A DNA stretch of 64,000 nt, taken from Aliidiomarina sp. B3213. GTDB lineage: Bacteria; Pseudomonadota; Gammaproteobacteria; Enterobacterales; Alteromonadaceae. The DNA lies in assembly GCF_003290085.1 (NCBI RefSeq), contig NZ_QMKJ01000002.1, forward strand, positions 372,001 through 436,000. The letters are read 5' to 3'. Positions 47,642 to 55,652 of the stretch are shown here, piece by piece. Numbering within the stretch: the stretch's first letter is position 1; the number at the start of each line of letters is the position of its first letter. Under the pieces are notes generated by a model, which saw only the letters and a list, made by a program, of their open reading frames with translations, was not told the origin of the DNA and ran no database searches. A program made the position numbers and the translations under genes.

Positions 47642-48208
47642 ATGAGCCAAGAAACAATTCAAACGCTTTTTAATGACAGTATTCAAACTCAAGTTGCGAC
47701 CGCAGATAGCTTAGGCGACATAATCGAGTCAGCAACCTCTAAACTTGTTGCCGCTCTTTTGAATGGCAACCGTGTATTTAGCTGTGGCGACGATAGTAGT
47801 CAGTTTGTCGCGGCACATTTTGCAGAGCTACTCGTGCATGGCTCTGAACTTGAGCGCCCTCCTTTCCCAGCCATTCACCTTGTCAGCCAAGCCCGGGACT
47901 CCGTCAATCAGGAATGCTTTTCTAGACAAGTGAGTGCACTTGGGCAAGAACGTGATGTGCTAGTGGTGTTTGTTTCACAAAAGCAAAGTGAAAGCCTACA
48001 CCAAGCCATGACAGCTGCAGTGTCCAGAGACATGCAGATTATTACCATTACGGGTGAAGACGCAGGAGAAATAACAGGCTTACTCGGTCCGAACGACGTA
48101 GAAGTAAGAATACCTTCAAACTCGCGCGCTAGAATTGTCGAACAACAGCTCTTCTTAAGCCAAACCTTTTGTGACCTGATTGAAAATCAAATATTCGGGG
48201 GTATGTAG
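47642..48208 (+). CDS. diaA: DiaA, DnaA initiator-associating protein (SIS domain)
   Basis: SIS-domain protein of 188 residues (E. coli DiaA has 196). In E. coli it forms a tetramer that binds DnaA and promotes timely initiation at oriC. The SIS core is recognisable in NGNRVFSCGDDSSQFVAAHFAELL and VLVVFVSQKQSESL. The annotation prefers DiaA over the paralogous phosphoheptose isomerase GmhA because of the yraN-diaA-dolP order. In GmhA the substrate loop reads GNGGSA; here it reads GDDSSQ, which argues against isomerase activity. Confidence 0.88.
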   Translation: MSQETIQTLFNDSIQTQVATADSLGDIIESATSKLVAALLNGNRVFSCGDDSSQFVAAHFAELLVHGSELERPPFPAIHLVSQARDSVNQECFSRQVSALGQERDVLVVFVSQKQSESLHQAMTAAVSRDMQIITITGEDAGEITGLLGPNDVEVRIPSNSRARIVEQQLFLSQTFCDLIENQIFGGM

Positions 48209-48209
48209 T

Positions 48210-48785
48210 ATGAATATTTTTAGGCTCGCTCTGGCACTCACATTTTTAGCGCTACTATCAGGTTGTGCGGCGGTGGTTGTTGGCGGCGCTGTTGCTACCA
48301 CTTCAGTCGTACTAGATACACGCGATGTAGGTACACAAATCGAAGACTCTGGTATGCGCCTACGGTTAAGCAGCTTAGTGAATAGTAACGAGACACTAGC
48401 AGAGCAACGCATTCGAATTGTTCCATTCAATGGCGATGTGTTATTGGTAGGCCAAGTTGCTTCTGAGAGTATGAAACGACAAGCCGAACAATTGGTTCGT
48501 GACAGTAACGAAGCCATGAACGTTTTTAATCAATTGACCGTTGGCGAGATTTCATCGCTGGCAGATCGCTCTCAAGATACTTGGATTACTACAAAGGTTA
48601 AAACGTTATTACTCAGAGCACCTGAATACGACACCGCAGGCATCAAAGTAGTAACTGAAAACAATGAAGTGTATCTACTAGGGTTGGTTGACGAACCTAC
48701 AGCAGCGCACGCAGTCGAGGTAGCTCGAAACGTTCGAGGCGTAACCCGAGTTGTCGACGTACTATTTAGAGAAACAACTAACTAG
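48210..48785 (+). CDS. dolP: DolP, outer-membrane BON-domain lipoprotein
   Basis: Outer-membrane lipoprotein with two BON domains; in E. coli it supports envelope integrity, BAM function and septal wall turnover. The protein has 191 residues, equal to E. coli DolP. The signal MNIFRLALALTFLALLSGC ends at Cys19. BON1 covers about 45-115 and BON2 about 120-190 (DTWITTKVKTLLL, EVYLLGLV). The ATG at 48210 has GGGGG 8 bases upstream; the longer track to 48180 lies inside diaA. Its stop abuts the sspB stop with no spacer. Confidence 0.94.
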   Translation: MNIFRLALALTFLALLSGCAAVVVGGAVATTSVVLDTRDVGTQIEDSGMRLRLSSLVNSNETLAEQRIRIVPFNGDVLLVGQVASESMKRQAEQLVRDSNEAMNVFNQLTVGEISSLADRSQDTWITTKVKTLLLRAPEYDTAGIKVVTENNEVYLLGLVDEPTAAHAVEVARNVRGVTRVVDVLFRETTN

Positions 48786-49280
48786 TTATTTAATCACTTT
48801 TAGAGTTGGCTTACCGCGAGGGGGTGGCGTTGGTTCATCTCCGTCGCCATCATCTGATTCTGACTTGCCTTGCCCCAATTTGCTCTCTCCTGCATCATCA
48901 GGAACAGGCGCGAGCTCTACGTCTCGTCCACTCTCCGGATACTGTGCTTCAGGGTCGTCATAGGCTTGTTCTGGCTCAAATATTGAACCTGCACCGTTCT
49001 CGCGCGCATATATGGCTAGCAAAGAACCATAAGGCGCGACAACTTTACGAGGAACACCACCAAAACGTGCTTGGAAGCGCACGTCGAAATCGCCCATTTC
49101 AAAAGCAGTTGTTGCTTCTGGATGTACGTTCAGAACGATTTGACCGTCCTGAACGAACTCTTGTGGCACTTCGGCACCCGGCCAATTCGCGTCAATTACA
49201 ATATGCGGGGTCATTTGATTGTCTAACAACCACTCATATAGGGCACGGACTAGATACGGACGTTTTGGTGTCATATTCAT
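48786..49280 (-). CDS. sspB: ClpXP specificity factor SspB
   Basis: Adaptor that delivers ssrA-tagged proteins to ClpXP. The protein has 164 residues. N-terminal tag-binding domain (RPYLVRALYEWLLDNQMTPHIVIDA, with FDVRFQARFGG and IYARENGAG), an acidic flexible linker (about 115-150), and the C-terminal ClpX-binding tail ending RGKPTLKVIK. It lies 7 bases after sspA in the usual sspAB order. Confidence 0.96.
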   Translation of the reverse strand: MNMTPKRPYLVRALYEWLLDNQMTPHIVIDANWPGAEVPQEFVQDGQIVLNVHPEATTAFEMGDFDVRFQARFGGVPRKVVAPYGSLLAIYARENGAGSIFEPEQAYDDPEAQYPESGRDVELAPVPDDAGESKLGQGKSESDDGDGDEPTPPPRGKPTLKVIK

Positions 49281-49287
49281 AACTTAC

Positions 49288-49920
49288 TTATGCTTTACCA
49301 AGCTCGCGCTCGGCTTCGGTCAGTGAGTCTTGGAACGACTGACGTTCAAATACACGTAGCATGTAACCTTTAACTTCTTTCGCACCCGCACCCGTTAGTT
49401 CGATGCCGTACATAGGAAGTCTCCACAATAATGGAGCTAGGTAGCAGTCTACTAAAGTGAATTCTTCACTCATAAAGTAAGGCTGGTCAGCAAATGCAGG
49501 AGCTAACGCTAAAAGGCTTTCTTTAAGCTCTTGGCGCGCTTGTTCTGCTTTCTTACCACCTTTCAAAATCACGTCTGTGAGCGCATACCAGTCGCGCTCA
49601 ATGCGATACATTGTTAAACGGCTAGTACCGCGGCTAACAGGGTATACTGGCATAAGTGGAGGATGCGGGAAACGCTCATCTAGATACTCAACAATGATAC
49701 GCGCGTTATAAAGAACTAAGTCGCGGTCAACCAAAGTAGGTACATTGTCTGGGTATGGATTTAATTGCGTTAAGTCTTCTGGCACGTTGTCGCTTTCTAC
49801 GAAGTTGATTTCGTAAGTTACGCCTTTTTCGGCAAGCACAATACGGGCCTGATGGCTGAATAAATCGTCACGACCTGAATATAAAGTCATAACCGAACGT
49901 TTGTTGGCAGATGCAGCCAT
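49288..49920 (-). CDS. sspA: Stringent starvation protein A
   Basis: RNA-polymerase-associated protein with a glutathione-S-transferase fold; 210 residues (E. coli has 212). The N-terminal ANKRSVMTLYSG and the block LDERFPHPPLMPVYPVSRG are diagnostic; the latter carries the conserved PHP surface that contacts sigma70. The ATG at 49920 (MAASANKRS) is chosen because GGAG lies 6 bases upstream; 49941 is rejected. It lies downstream of petC, separated by a GC-rich hairpin, and is followed by sspB. Confidence 0.96.
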   Translation of the reverse strand: MAASANKRSVMTLYSGRDDLFSHQARIVLAEKGVTYEINFVESDNVPEDLTQLNPYPDNVPTLVDRDLVLYNARIIVEYLDERFPHPPLMPVYPVSRGTSRLTMYRIERDWYALTDVILKGGKKAEQARQELKESLLALAPAFADQPYFMSEEFTLVDCYLAPLLWRLPMYGIELTGAGAKEVKGYMLRVFERQSFQDSLTEAERELGKA

Positions 49921-49943
49921 GTTTTTCTCCATTCTATGCAAAC

Positions 49944-49968
49944 AGCAAAGGGGGCGATAAACGCCCCC
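49944..49968 (-). terminator. GC-rich hairpin between petC and sspA
   Basis: Stem GGGGGCG / CGCCCCC (49950-49956 and 49962-49968), 5-base loop, followed on the minus strand by TTTGCTGTTT. The short T-tract suggests partial termination, so sspAB may be read at a lower level than petABC. Confidence 0.6.
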
Positions 49969-50000
49969 GTATTCTTATACGTACATTGGAAAGCACGTTA

Positions 50001-50738
50001 CTACTTGATATCTCGCCAATATTCTTTCTTCAGGAAGATAGTCCACAGTAGCAATACAATAAGGAAGCCAATGACGAAGTAACCTAAACGTTTACGCTCA
50101 AGTTGCATTGGTTCACCCATGTATACCAAGAAGTTAGTTAGATCTAACATTGCTTGGTCAAACTCTTCTGAGCTTAGTCGGCCGTTGCCGTCTGAACGAA
50201 TACCTACGTAAACGTCTTTCATTTCACCGTCAACCATGCGGCGTTCCCAAGTTTTACGTGGCGTGCCTTGTAGTTCTTCAAGAACCCACGGCATACCTAC
50301 GTTTGAGAACACTTCATTATTCACGCCAAAAGGACGAGCCTGGTCAACGTAGAAGCTCCGGAAAAAGGTGTACAACCAATCAGCACCACGAACACGCGCA
50401 ACCATTGTAAGGTCTGGAGGCGCAATACCGAACCACTCACCCGCGGCTTCAGTGTCGATAGCTGAATACATGTGGTCGCCCACAGCTTCGCCCGTAAACT
50501 GCATGTACTCTTCACCCAACTCTAGCGGAATACCAATGTCGTTAAACGTTCTTTGGTAACGCTGGTACTGAGCGTTGTGACAACCCATGCAGTAGTTCAT
50601 GAAAATTTGTGCGCCACGCTGTAACGAAGCATTGTCCGTTAAGTCAATCTCAGCTTTGTCTAGTGGCCCACTATAGCCGGCTGCGAAAACCGCAGACGGC
50701 ATAATGAACGCCAGAGCTAGAAGAAATCTTTTCATCAT
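50001..50738 (-). CDS. petC: Cytochrome c1 subunit of the bc1 complex
   Basis: Membrane-anchored c-type cytochrome that takes electrons from the Rieske protein and passes them to soluble cytochrome c. The protein has 245 residues: signal peptide (ending near AVFAAG), heme site CMGCH (about 50-54), likely axial Met in NVGMPW, and a C-terminal membrane anchor (LGYFVIGFLIVLLLWTIFL). It overlaps petB by 4 bases (ATGA). It completes a three-subunit complex III. Confidence 0.96.
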   Translation of the reverse strand: MMKRFLLALAFIMPSAVFAAGYSGPLDKAEIDLTDNASLQRGAQIFMNYCMGCHNAQYQRYQRTFNDIGIPLELGEEYMQFTGEAVGDHMYSAIDTEAAGEWFGIAPPDLTMVARVRGADWLYTFFRSFYVDQARPFGVNNEVFSNVGMPWVLEELQGTPRKTWERRMVDGEMKDVYVGIRSDGNGRLSSEEFDQAMLDLTNFLVYMGEPMQLERKRLGYFVIGFLIVLLLWTIFLKKEYWRDIK

Positions 50739-51997
50739 TTCGTCAACCTCTCTGGAAGTGGCTTGGTTTTTTCGTTCTTACTGTAGAACCAAAGGAACAC
50801 AAAGAACGCAAAGTATAAGAAGGTAAAGATCTGCGCTAATAGTACGTAGATACCTTCTGCAGGCTGAACACCCAAATAACCAAGCACAATAAAGCTAATC
50901 ACAAACTGTGTCAGGTTCGCCTTGTGGAAACCGCTACGGTAGCGCGTAGAGCGTACTTTAGCGCGGTCGATCCAAGGAATAAGGAACAAGAACACAATTG
51001 ACGCGAACATCAAAATTACACCCAGTAGCTTAATCGGTACTGCGCGCAAAATTGCGTAGAACGGCGTGAAGTACCATACCGGAGCAATATGCTCTGGAGT
51101 CTTCATTGGGTTCGCAATTTCAAAGTTAGGTGGCTCTAGGAAGTAGCCGCCCATCGTTGGCGCGAAGAAGATTACCGCAGCAAACAGGATTAAGAATCCA
51201 GCAAGGCCAACTAAGTCTTTCACCGTGTAATACGGGTGGAAAGGAATTGAGTCGACGATGTCGTATTTACTTGTGTAACGTTCGTGGAATTCAAACTTCG
51301 ACTGTTCTTCTTTAGGAATACTTCCTTTCTTACGCTTAACTTCAACGCCGTCTGGGTTATTCGAACCCACTTCGTGAAGTGCAATAAGGTGTAAGAATAC
51401 AAGAATAACCAGTACCAACGGCAACGCAATAACATGCAATGCGAAGAAACGGTTTAGCGTAGCGCCAGAAATAACGTAGTCACCACGTATCCAAGTGGTT
51501 AGTGCGTCACCCACATAAGGAATAGCACCAAACAAGGAAATAATAACCTGGGCTCCCCAGTAAGACATTTGTCCCCAAGGTAGGATGTAACCCATGAACG
51601 CTTCAGCCATCAACACGAGGAAGATAAGCATGCCGAAAACCCACAGCAATTCGCGTGGCTTCTGGTAAGAACCGTACATTAGACCGCGCATCATGTGTAA
51701 GTATACAACCACAAAGAATGCAGAAGCACCTGTGGAGTGCATATAACGCAGCAACCAACCGTACTCTACGTCACGCATAATGTATTCAACAGAGCGGAAC
51801 GCATCTTCAGCACTTGGCGTGTAGTTCATAGTTAACCAAATACCAGTAACGATTTGGTTAACAAGCACGACTAGAGCCAATGAGCCCATTAAGTACCAGA
51901 AGTTAAAGTTCTTCGGAGCAGGATACTGAGTCACATGCAAGCGCATGGTGTTGGTCATTGGAATGCGCTTATCGATCCATTCAATCAATGCTTTCAT
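50735..51997 (-). CDS. petB: Cytochrome b subunit of the bc1 complex
   Basis: Di-heme quinol-oxidising core subunit of complex III. The protein has 420 residues with about eight membrane helices. Heme ligands are in MHSTGASAFFVVVYLHM and in the helix FALHVIALPLVLVILVFLH. The Qo-site block is visible as a PDW/PEW-type motif, APVWYF, a PVW variant. Its start overlaps the petA stop by one base (TAATG). Confidence 0.96.
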   Translation of the reverse strand: MKALIEWIDKRIPMTNTMRLHVTQYPAPKNFNFWYLMGSLALVVLVNQIVTGIWLTMNYTPSAEDAFRSVEYIMRDVEYGWLLRYMHSTGASAFFVVVYLHMMRGLMYGSYQKPRELLWVFGMLIFLVLMAEAFMGYILPWGQMSYWGAQVIISLFGAIPYVGDALTTWIRGDYVISGATLNRFFALHVIALPLVLVILVFLHLIALHEVGSNNPDGVEVKRKKGSIPKEEQSKFEFHERYTSKYDIVDSIPFHPYYTVKDLVGLAGFLILFAAVIFFAPTMGGYFLEPPNFEIANPMKTPEHIAPVWYFTPFYAILRAVPIKLLGVILMFASIVFLFLIPWIDRAKVRSTRYRSGFHKANLTQFVISFIVLGYLGVQPAEGIYVLLAQIFTFLYFAFFVFLWFYSKNEKTKPLPERLTK

Positions 51998-52584
51998 TAC
52001 GCATTACCTCCATCTTCACCAATCAGTACCGTTGCATCGTCAATGAAGTAATGCGGTGGTATAACTAGGTTGCTTGGCGCTGGAACGCTTTTGAATACAC
52101 GCCCCGCGATATCAAACCTAGAACCGTGACACGGACAGAAGAAACCTGATTCTACGCCGTCTGCTGTAGCAAAGTTCTCCGGCATAAACGTAGGTGAACA
52201 ACCTAGGTGCGTACAAATACCAACCGCAATAAACCACTCTGGGTTTCTTGAACGGTGTTGGTTTTGCGCATATTCAGGCTGCTGTGGCTTTTCTGATTGC
52301 GGGTCACGAACTTGATCGTTCGTAGTATCTAAGCTCGCCAACATTTCCGGCGTACGGCGCACAACCCATACAGGGCTACCACGCCATTCAGCACGTACTA
52401 GCTGACCTGGCTCAACTTTATCTATTTTCACTTCAACTGGCGCACCCGCAATTCGCGCTTTAGCGCTCGGGTTCCACGAAGCTATAAAAGGAACGGCTGC
52501 ACCGACTGCACCGATAGCACCTACTACTGAGGTTCCAACAGTTAAGAAACGGCGGCGGCCTTTATCTACAGGCGCATTGCTCAT
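51997..52584 (-). CDS. petA: Rieske iron-sulfur subunit of the bc1 complex
   Basis: Carries the 2Fe-2S cluster that takes the first electron from quinol. The protein has 195 residues. The N-terminus is a twin-arginine-like anchor (KGRRRFLTVGTSVVGAIG) that probably stays uncleaved. Cluster ligands: CTHLGC and CPCHGSRFD. The ATG at 52584 (MSNAPVDKG) is chosen because GGAG lies 8 bases upstream; the longer reading to 52671 would start at the promoter -10. It is the first gene of petABC. Confidence 0.96.
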   Translation of the reverse strand: MSNAPVDKGRRRFLTVGTSVVGAIGAVGAAVPFIASWNPSAKARIAGAPVEVKIDKVEPGQLVRAEWRGSPVWVVRRTPEMLASLDTTNDQVRDPQSEKPQQPEYAQNQHRSRNPEWFIAVGICTHLGCSPTFMPENFATADGVESGFFCPCHGSRFDIAGRVFKSVPAPSNLVIPPHYFIDDATVLIGEDGGNA

Positions 52585-52666
52585 CCATCTTTCTCCAATT
52601 TTGGACGCTGTGCGGCTATTACCGCAGCACAAGTACCTAATACTCGCGACAAAAAAATGCCACACG

Positions 52667-52695
52667 ATCATAAAGAAAAGCCCTTGCTTTTACAA
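52667..52695 (-). promoter_or_regulatory. Sigma-70 promoter of petABC
   Basis: On the minus strand TTGTAA (52690-52695), 17-base spacer, TATGAT (52667-52672). The leader to petA is about 75 bases and contains a small TGCGG/CCGCA hairpin. Confidence 0.7.
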
Positions 52696-52728
52696 GGTAA
52701 TTAACCCCCGAAACGAACACCAAAACAC

Positions 52729-52756
52729 AAAAAACCCGGCACAAGGCCGGGTTTTT
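52729..52756 (-). terminator. Terminator after rpsI
   Basis: Perfect 10-bp stem AAAACCCGGC / GCCGGGTTTT (52731-52740 and 52746-52755) with a 5-base loop and T-runs on both strands. It ends rplM-rpsI transcription before the pet operon and could work in either direction. Confidence 0.93.
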
Positions 52757-52780
52757 GAAAAATTCTTTGGCGTTGAAAAA

Positions 52781-53173
52781 TTAACGCTTCGAGAATTGTG
52801 GGCGCTTACGCGCTTTGTGAAGACCGATTTTCTTACGCTCAACTTGACGCGCGTCACGAGTTACATAACCCGCACGACGTAAGTCACCACGTAGAGCTTC
52901 GTCATATTGCATCAACGCACGCGTGATACCGTGACGAATTGCACCTGCTTGGCCAGTAGTACCACCGCCAGTTACAGTGATGTGCAAATCGAATTTATCA
53001 GCCATTTCCAACAACTCTAGAGGTTGACGAACAACCATACGCGCTGTTTCACGACCGAAGTATTCTTCTAAAGTTCGGTTGTTGATCTTGATCGCACCGC
53101 TACCCGCGCGCAGGAAAACCCGCGCTGTAGAGCTTTTGCGACGACCTGTACCGTAGTATTGAGTATCTGCCAT
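52781..53173 (-). CDS. rpsI: 30S ribosomal protein S9
   Basis: Small-subunit ribosomal protein of 130 residues, the same as E. coli S9. Conserved [36 protein letters not shown] and the C-terminal tail [11 protein letters not shown] that reaches the P-site tRNA. The second ATG (53173, MADTQYYG) is chosen because GGAG is 9 bases upstream and matches the family start; the first is only 3 bases from it. It lies 14 bases after rplM. Confidence 0.98.
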   Translation of the reverse strand: MADTQYYGTGRRKSSTARVFLRAGSGAIKINNRTLEEYFGRETARMVVRQPLELLEMADKFDLHITVTGGGTTGQAGAIRHGITRALMQYDEALRGDLRRAGYVTRDARQVERKKIGLHKARKRPQFSKR

Positions 53174-53187
53174 AGTCATCTGCTCCG

Positions 53188-53616
53188 TTAAATTTCTAGG
53201 GTTTTAGGTTGCTGTGCGGCATGCTTATGCTCACTGCCCGCATATACTTTAAGCTTGCGGAACATTTCGCGACCTAGAGGTCCACGAGGTAACATTCCTT
53301 TTACAGCAGCTTCAATGATCATTTCAGGTTTTTTCGCTTGAAGTTTTTCAAAGCTGATTGACTTCAAACCACCTGGGTAACCACTGTGAGCGTGATACAT
53401 TTTGTCCTGTGCCTTGTTACCAGTCACAGCGATCTGCTCAGCATTGATTACGATAATGTAGTCACCAGTGTCAACGTGTGGCGTATAAATAGCTTTATGT
53501 TTACCACGTAAACGACTTGCGATTTCAGTTGCTAAACGACCAAGGGTTTTACCCGCAGCGTCAACAACATACCAGTCGCGTGTTACACTTTCCGGTTTTG
53601 CAACAAAGGTTTTCAT
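53188..53616 (-). CDS. rplM: 50S ribosomal protein L13
   Basis: Large-subunit ribosomal protein of 142 residues, the same as E. coli L13. Conserved [26 protein letters not shown] (landmark only), [16 protein letters not shown] and [19 protein letters not shown]. First gene of rplM-rpsI, preceded by a structured leader of about 130 bases and a strong promoter. Confidence 0.98.
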   Translation of the reverse strand: MKTFVAKPESVTRDWYVVDAAGKTLGRLATEIASRLRGKHKAIYTPHVDTGDYIIVINAEQIAVTGNKAQDKMYHAHSGYPGGLKSISFEKLQAKKPEMIIEAAVKGMLPRGPLGREMFRKLKVYAGSEHKHAAQQPKTLEI

Positions 53617-53692
53617 TTTAAATACCCAGAATTCAATTAGTTAGCCGTGGCTTCTCCGAGCTTCCCCGCGAGAATGCCGCTTAGTTCCCTAA

Positions 53693-53705
53693 GGTGCTTA
53701 GCACC
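53693..53705 (-). promoter_or_regulatory. Leader hairpin of rplM
   Basis: Perfect GGTGC-TAA-GCACC hairpin in the middle of the rplM leader (about 53617-53745), which is otherwise rich in short GC inverted segments. In E. coli the rplM-rpsI operon is reported to be autoregulated by L13 through the leader; a similar role here is inferred. Confidence 0.45.
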
Positions 53706-53750
53706 AACCGCGTTGGGAAAAACGCAGGGGAAGTAACGTGGGCAGCGCGG

Positions 53751-53779
53751 AGTATACAGAAATTCAATGGCTAGATCAA
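53751..53779 (-). promoter_or_regulatory. Sigma-70 promoter of rplM-rpsI
   Basis: On the minus strand TTGATC (53774-53779), 17-base spacer, TATACT (53751-53756), with a GC-rich start region (CCGCGC) typical of stringent-controlled ribosomal promoters. Confidence 0.85.
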
Positions 53780-53806
53780 AGCGTTTTGCGCATTAAATAA
53801 GCGTGT

Positions 53807-54934
53807 TTATGCTTTGTGTGCGTACCCCAAATATTCACGCGACTGCATTTCTAATAAGCGGCTTAAACAACGCTTAAACTCGAACGTTAACTTGCCACCC
53901 GCATAGATATGCTCTAAATCTGTCTCGCCCGACATAATCAGCTTTACTTTGCGCTCATAGAATTCGTCAACGAGCGCAATAAACCGGCGTGCTGTGTCGT
54001 CGGTATCGGCATTCATGATTTTCACGTCGCTAATAAGCACCGCATGGTATATCCGAGCTATTTCAATGTAGTCGTTTTGGCTACGTGCTGTTTCGCAAAT
54101 GTCTTTAAACGAAAACAGAACCACGTCGTCCGATTCCATTCGTGCCTGAATATTTCTCCCGTTTATTACAATATGCGTGTTTTCAGCATGCGCTTGGTGG
54201 TCAGGAGCTAGTTCATGGAAGTAGCGCACTAAGTTTTTGTCCGCGTCTTCGTCGAGTGGCGAATGGTAGATTTCAGCTTTCTCTAATGTGCGCAAACGGT
54301 AATCGACACCGCTGTCTACGTTCACTACTTCACAGTGTTGGTTGATAAGTTCAATCGCTGGCACAAACCTGGCGCGTTGGAGCCCATTGCGATAGAGCTC
54401 GTCAGGCACAATATTAGATGTTGCTACAAGCACCACACCGCGCTTAAATAGACCTTTCAACAAGGTTGCCAATATCATTGCATCGGCGATGTCTTGTACA
54501 AAGAACTCATCGAAACAAATAACACGCACCTCTTTGGCGAATGCAGCAGCAATTTTGTCTAGCGGGTCCGACTGCCCTTTCAACTTCTCAAGCTCTTGAT
54601 GAACTCTGTACATAAAACGGTGAAAGTGAACACGCCATTTATTCTCAAACGGCAAGGCGTTGTAGAAAGTATCCACTAAATAGGTTTTGCCTCTTCCTAC
54701 GCCACCCCAAAAGTAGAGCCCCTGAATATTGTGGGTAGCTTCCTCTTTAGTGAATATTTTCTTTAGTGCGCGTATGGGCGAGCGTAAAGACGTTGTATGC
54801 TCCTTTTCGAAAGCAACAAGTTCGTCAAACAAACGCTGAAGATGTTTTACCGCCTGCTCTTGGGCTTCATCATGTTGGAAACCATTTTCGGCAAGATCAT
54901 GTTGATACAAAGACCAAGGTGTATGGTCTACCAT
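53807..54934 (-). CDS. zapE: Cell division ATPase ZapE
   Basis: AFG1-like ATPase of 375 residues, the same as E. coli ZapE, which associates with the Z ring and affects its stability. Walker A in YFWGGVGRGKTYLVD, Walker B-type VICFDEFFVQDIADAM, and the C-terminal EFKRCLSRLLEMQS. It stands upstream of rplM and divergent from zapG, the same order as in E. coli. Confidence 0.95.
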   Translation of the reverse strand: MVDHTPWSLYQHDLAENGFQHDEAQEQAVKHLQRLFDELVAFEKEHTTSLRSPIRALKKIFTKEEATHNIQGLYFWGGVGRGKTYLVDTFYNALPFENKWRVHFHRFMYRVHQELEKLKGQSDPLDKIAAAFAKEVRVICFDEFFVQDIADAMILATLLKGLFKRGVVLVATSNIVPDELYRNGLQRARFVPAIELINQHCEVVNVDSGVDYRLRTLEKAEIYHSPLDEDADKNLVRYFHELAPDHQAHAENTHIVINGRNIQARMESDDVVLFSFKDICETARSQNDYIEIARIYHAVLISDVKIMNADTDDTARRFIALVDEFYERKVKLIMSGETDLEHIYAGGKLTFEFKRCLSRLLEMQSREYLGYAHKA

Positions 54935-55023
54935 AAAAATACTCTCACATCTGACGACTTCGATTTAAAATAAATGATACCATTAATGTAATCGACAACC
55001 TATCGGTGGCAAGGAGATTGAAC

Positions 55024-55479
55024 ATGGGATGGCTGGTCGGAATTATTTTAGTTTTACTCGGCGCGGTGATTGGCTTCTTTGCAGCGCGTTACTGGATTAT
55101 GCAGCACAGTGACCAAGCCGACTTGCAAGCGCAGTTAGACGACAGCAAACAGCAGTTTGAAGCGTACAAGCGCGACGTGGTTGATCACATTGCAACGGCA
55201 AGACAACTTTCTGAGCAGGTTGCCGACGTTCAAGGCAAACTAAGCAAGTTCTTAGGTGACAGCGAGCAATTGTTGCAAAGCGACAAGGAGTGGCAACAAC
55301 CTTTGCCATTCTTCTCAGAAGACACCATGAAGCAATTGCGCCAGGCAAGTATTTTAGACCCTGATCGCAGAGACCGAGACGGAGACGCGTCTTTACCTCC
55401 TCGCGATTACTCAGAGCCAGGTAGCGGGTTATTTAAAGCTGCTGAAACTGAGAAACAAGAGTCAGAAAACAAAGCCTAA
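55024..55479 (+). CDS. zapG: ZapG (YhcB, DUF1043) envelope/division protein
   Basis: Single-pass inner-membrane protein of 151 residues (E. coli YhcB has 132) linked to divisome and envelope synthesis. Membrane helix at about 2-22 (WLVGIILVLLGAVIGFFAAR), then a cytoplasmic coiled coil (about 30-75) and a disordered acidic tail. The ATG at 55024 has AAGGAG 7 bases upstream; the in-frame reading to 55006 has no support. A terminator follows. Confidence 0.9.
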   Translation: MGWLVGIILVLLGAVIGFFAARYWIMQHSDQADLQAQLDDSKQQFEAYKRDVVDHIATARQLSEQVADVQGKLSKFLGDSEQLLQSDKEWQQPLPFFSEDTMKQLRQASILDPDRRDRDGDASLPPRDYSEPGSGLFKAAETEKQESENKA

Positions 55480-55509
55480 CGCCTAGCGTTCATAATGATC
55501 GATATTCAG

Positions 55510-55540
55510 AAGCCCTGCCTATATACGCAGGGCTTTTTTA
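55510..55540 (+). terminator. Rho-independent terminator after zapG
   Basis: Stem AAGCCCTGC / GCAGGGCTT (55510-55518 and 55527-55535), 8-base loop, followed by a run of T (55534-55539). Confidence 0.93.
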
Positions 55541-55565
55541 TTTACACCTTGAAATACTTTTTTCA

Positions 55566-55594
55566 GAACTTATTTTGCTTCTTATAGGTCATTA
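55566..55594 (+). promoter_or_regulatory. Possible sigma-E promoter of degQ
   Basis: GAACTT (55566-55571), 17-base spacer, TCATTA (55589-55594). The -35 matches the RpoE consensus GGAACTT well; the -10 fits TCTGA only partly. degQ/degP-type proteases are often under envelope-stress control, and degS, the sigma-E activating protease, is two genes on. Confidence 0.45.
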
Positions 55595-55652
55595 GTACAT
55601 TGCGTCTGTACCGCATACGTTTTTAGTTGATGGACTTAGGAGTAATAAATCA

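Noticed and set aside
47642-48208. Phosphoheptose isomerase GmhA
   Set aside because: Same SIS family, but the substrate loop differs (GDDSSQ instead of GNGGSA) and gene order matches diaA.
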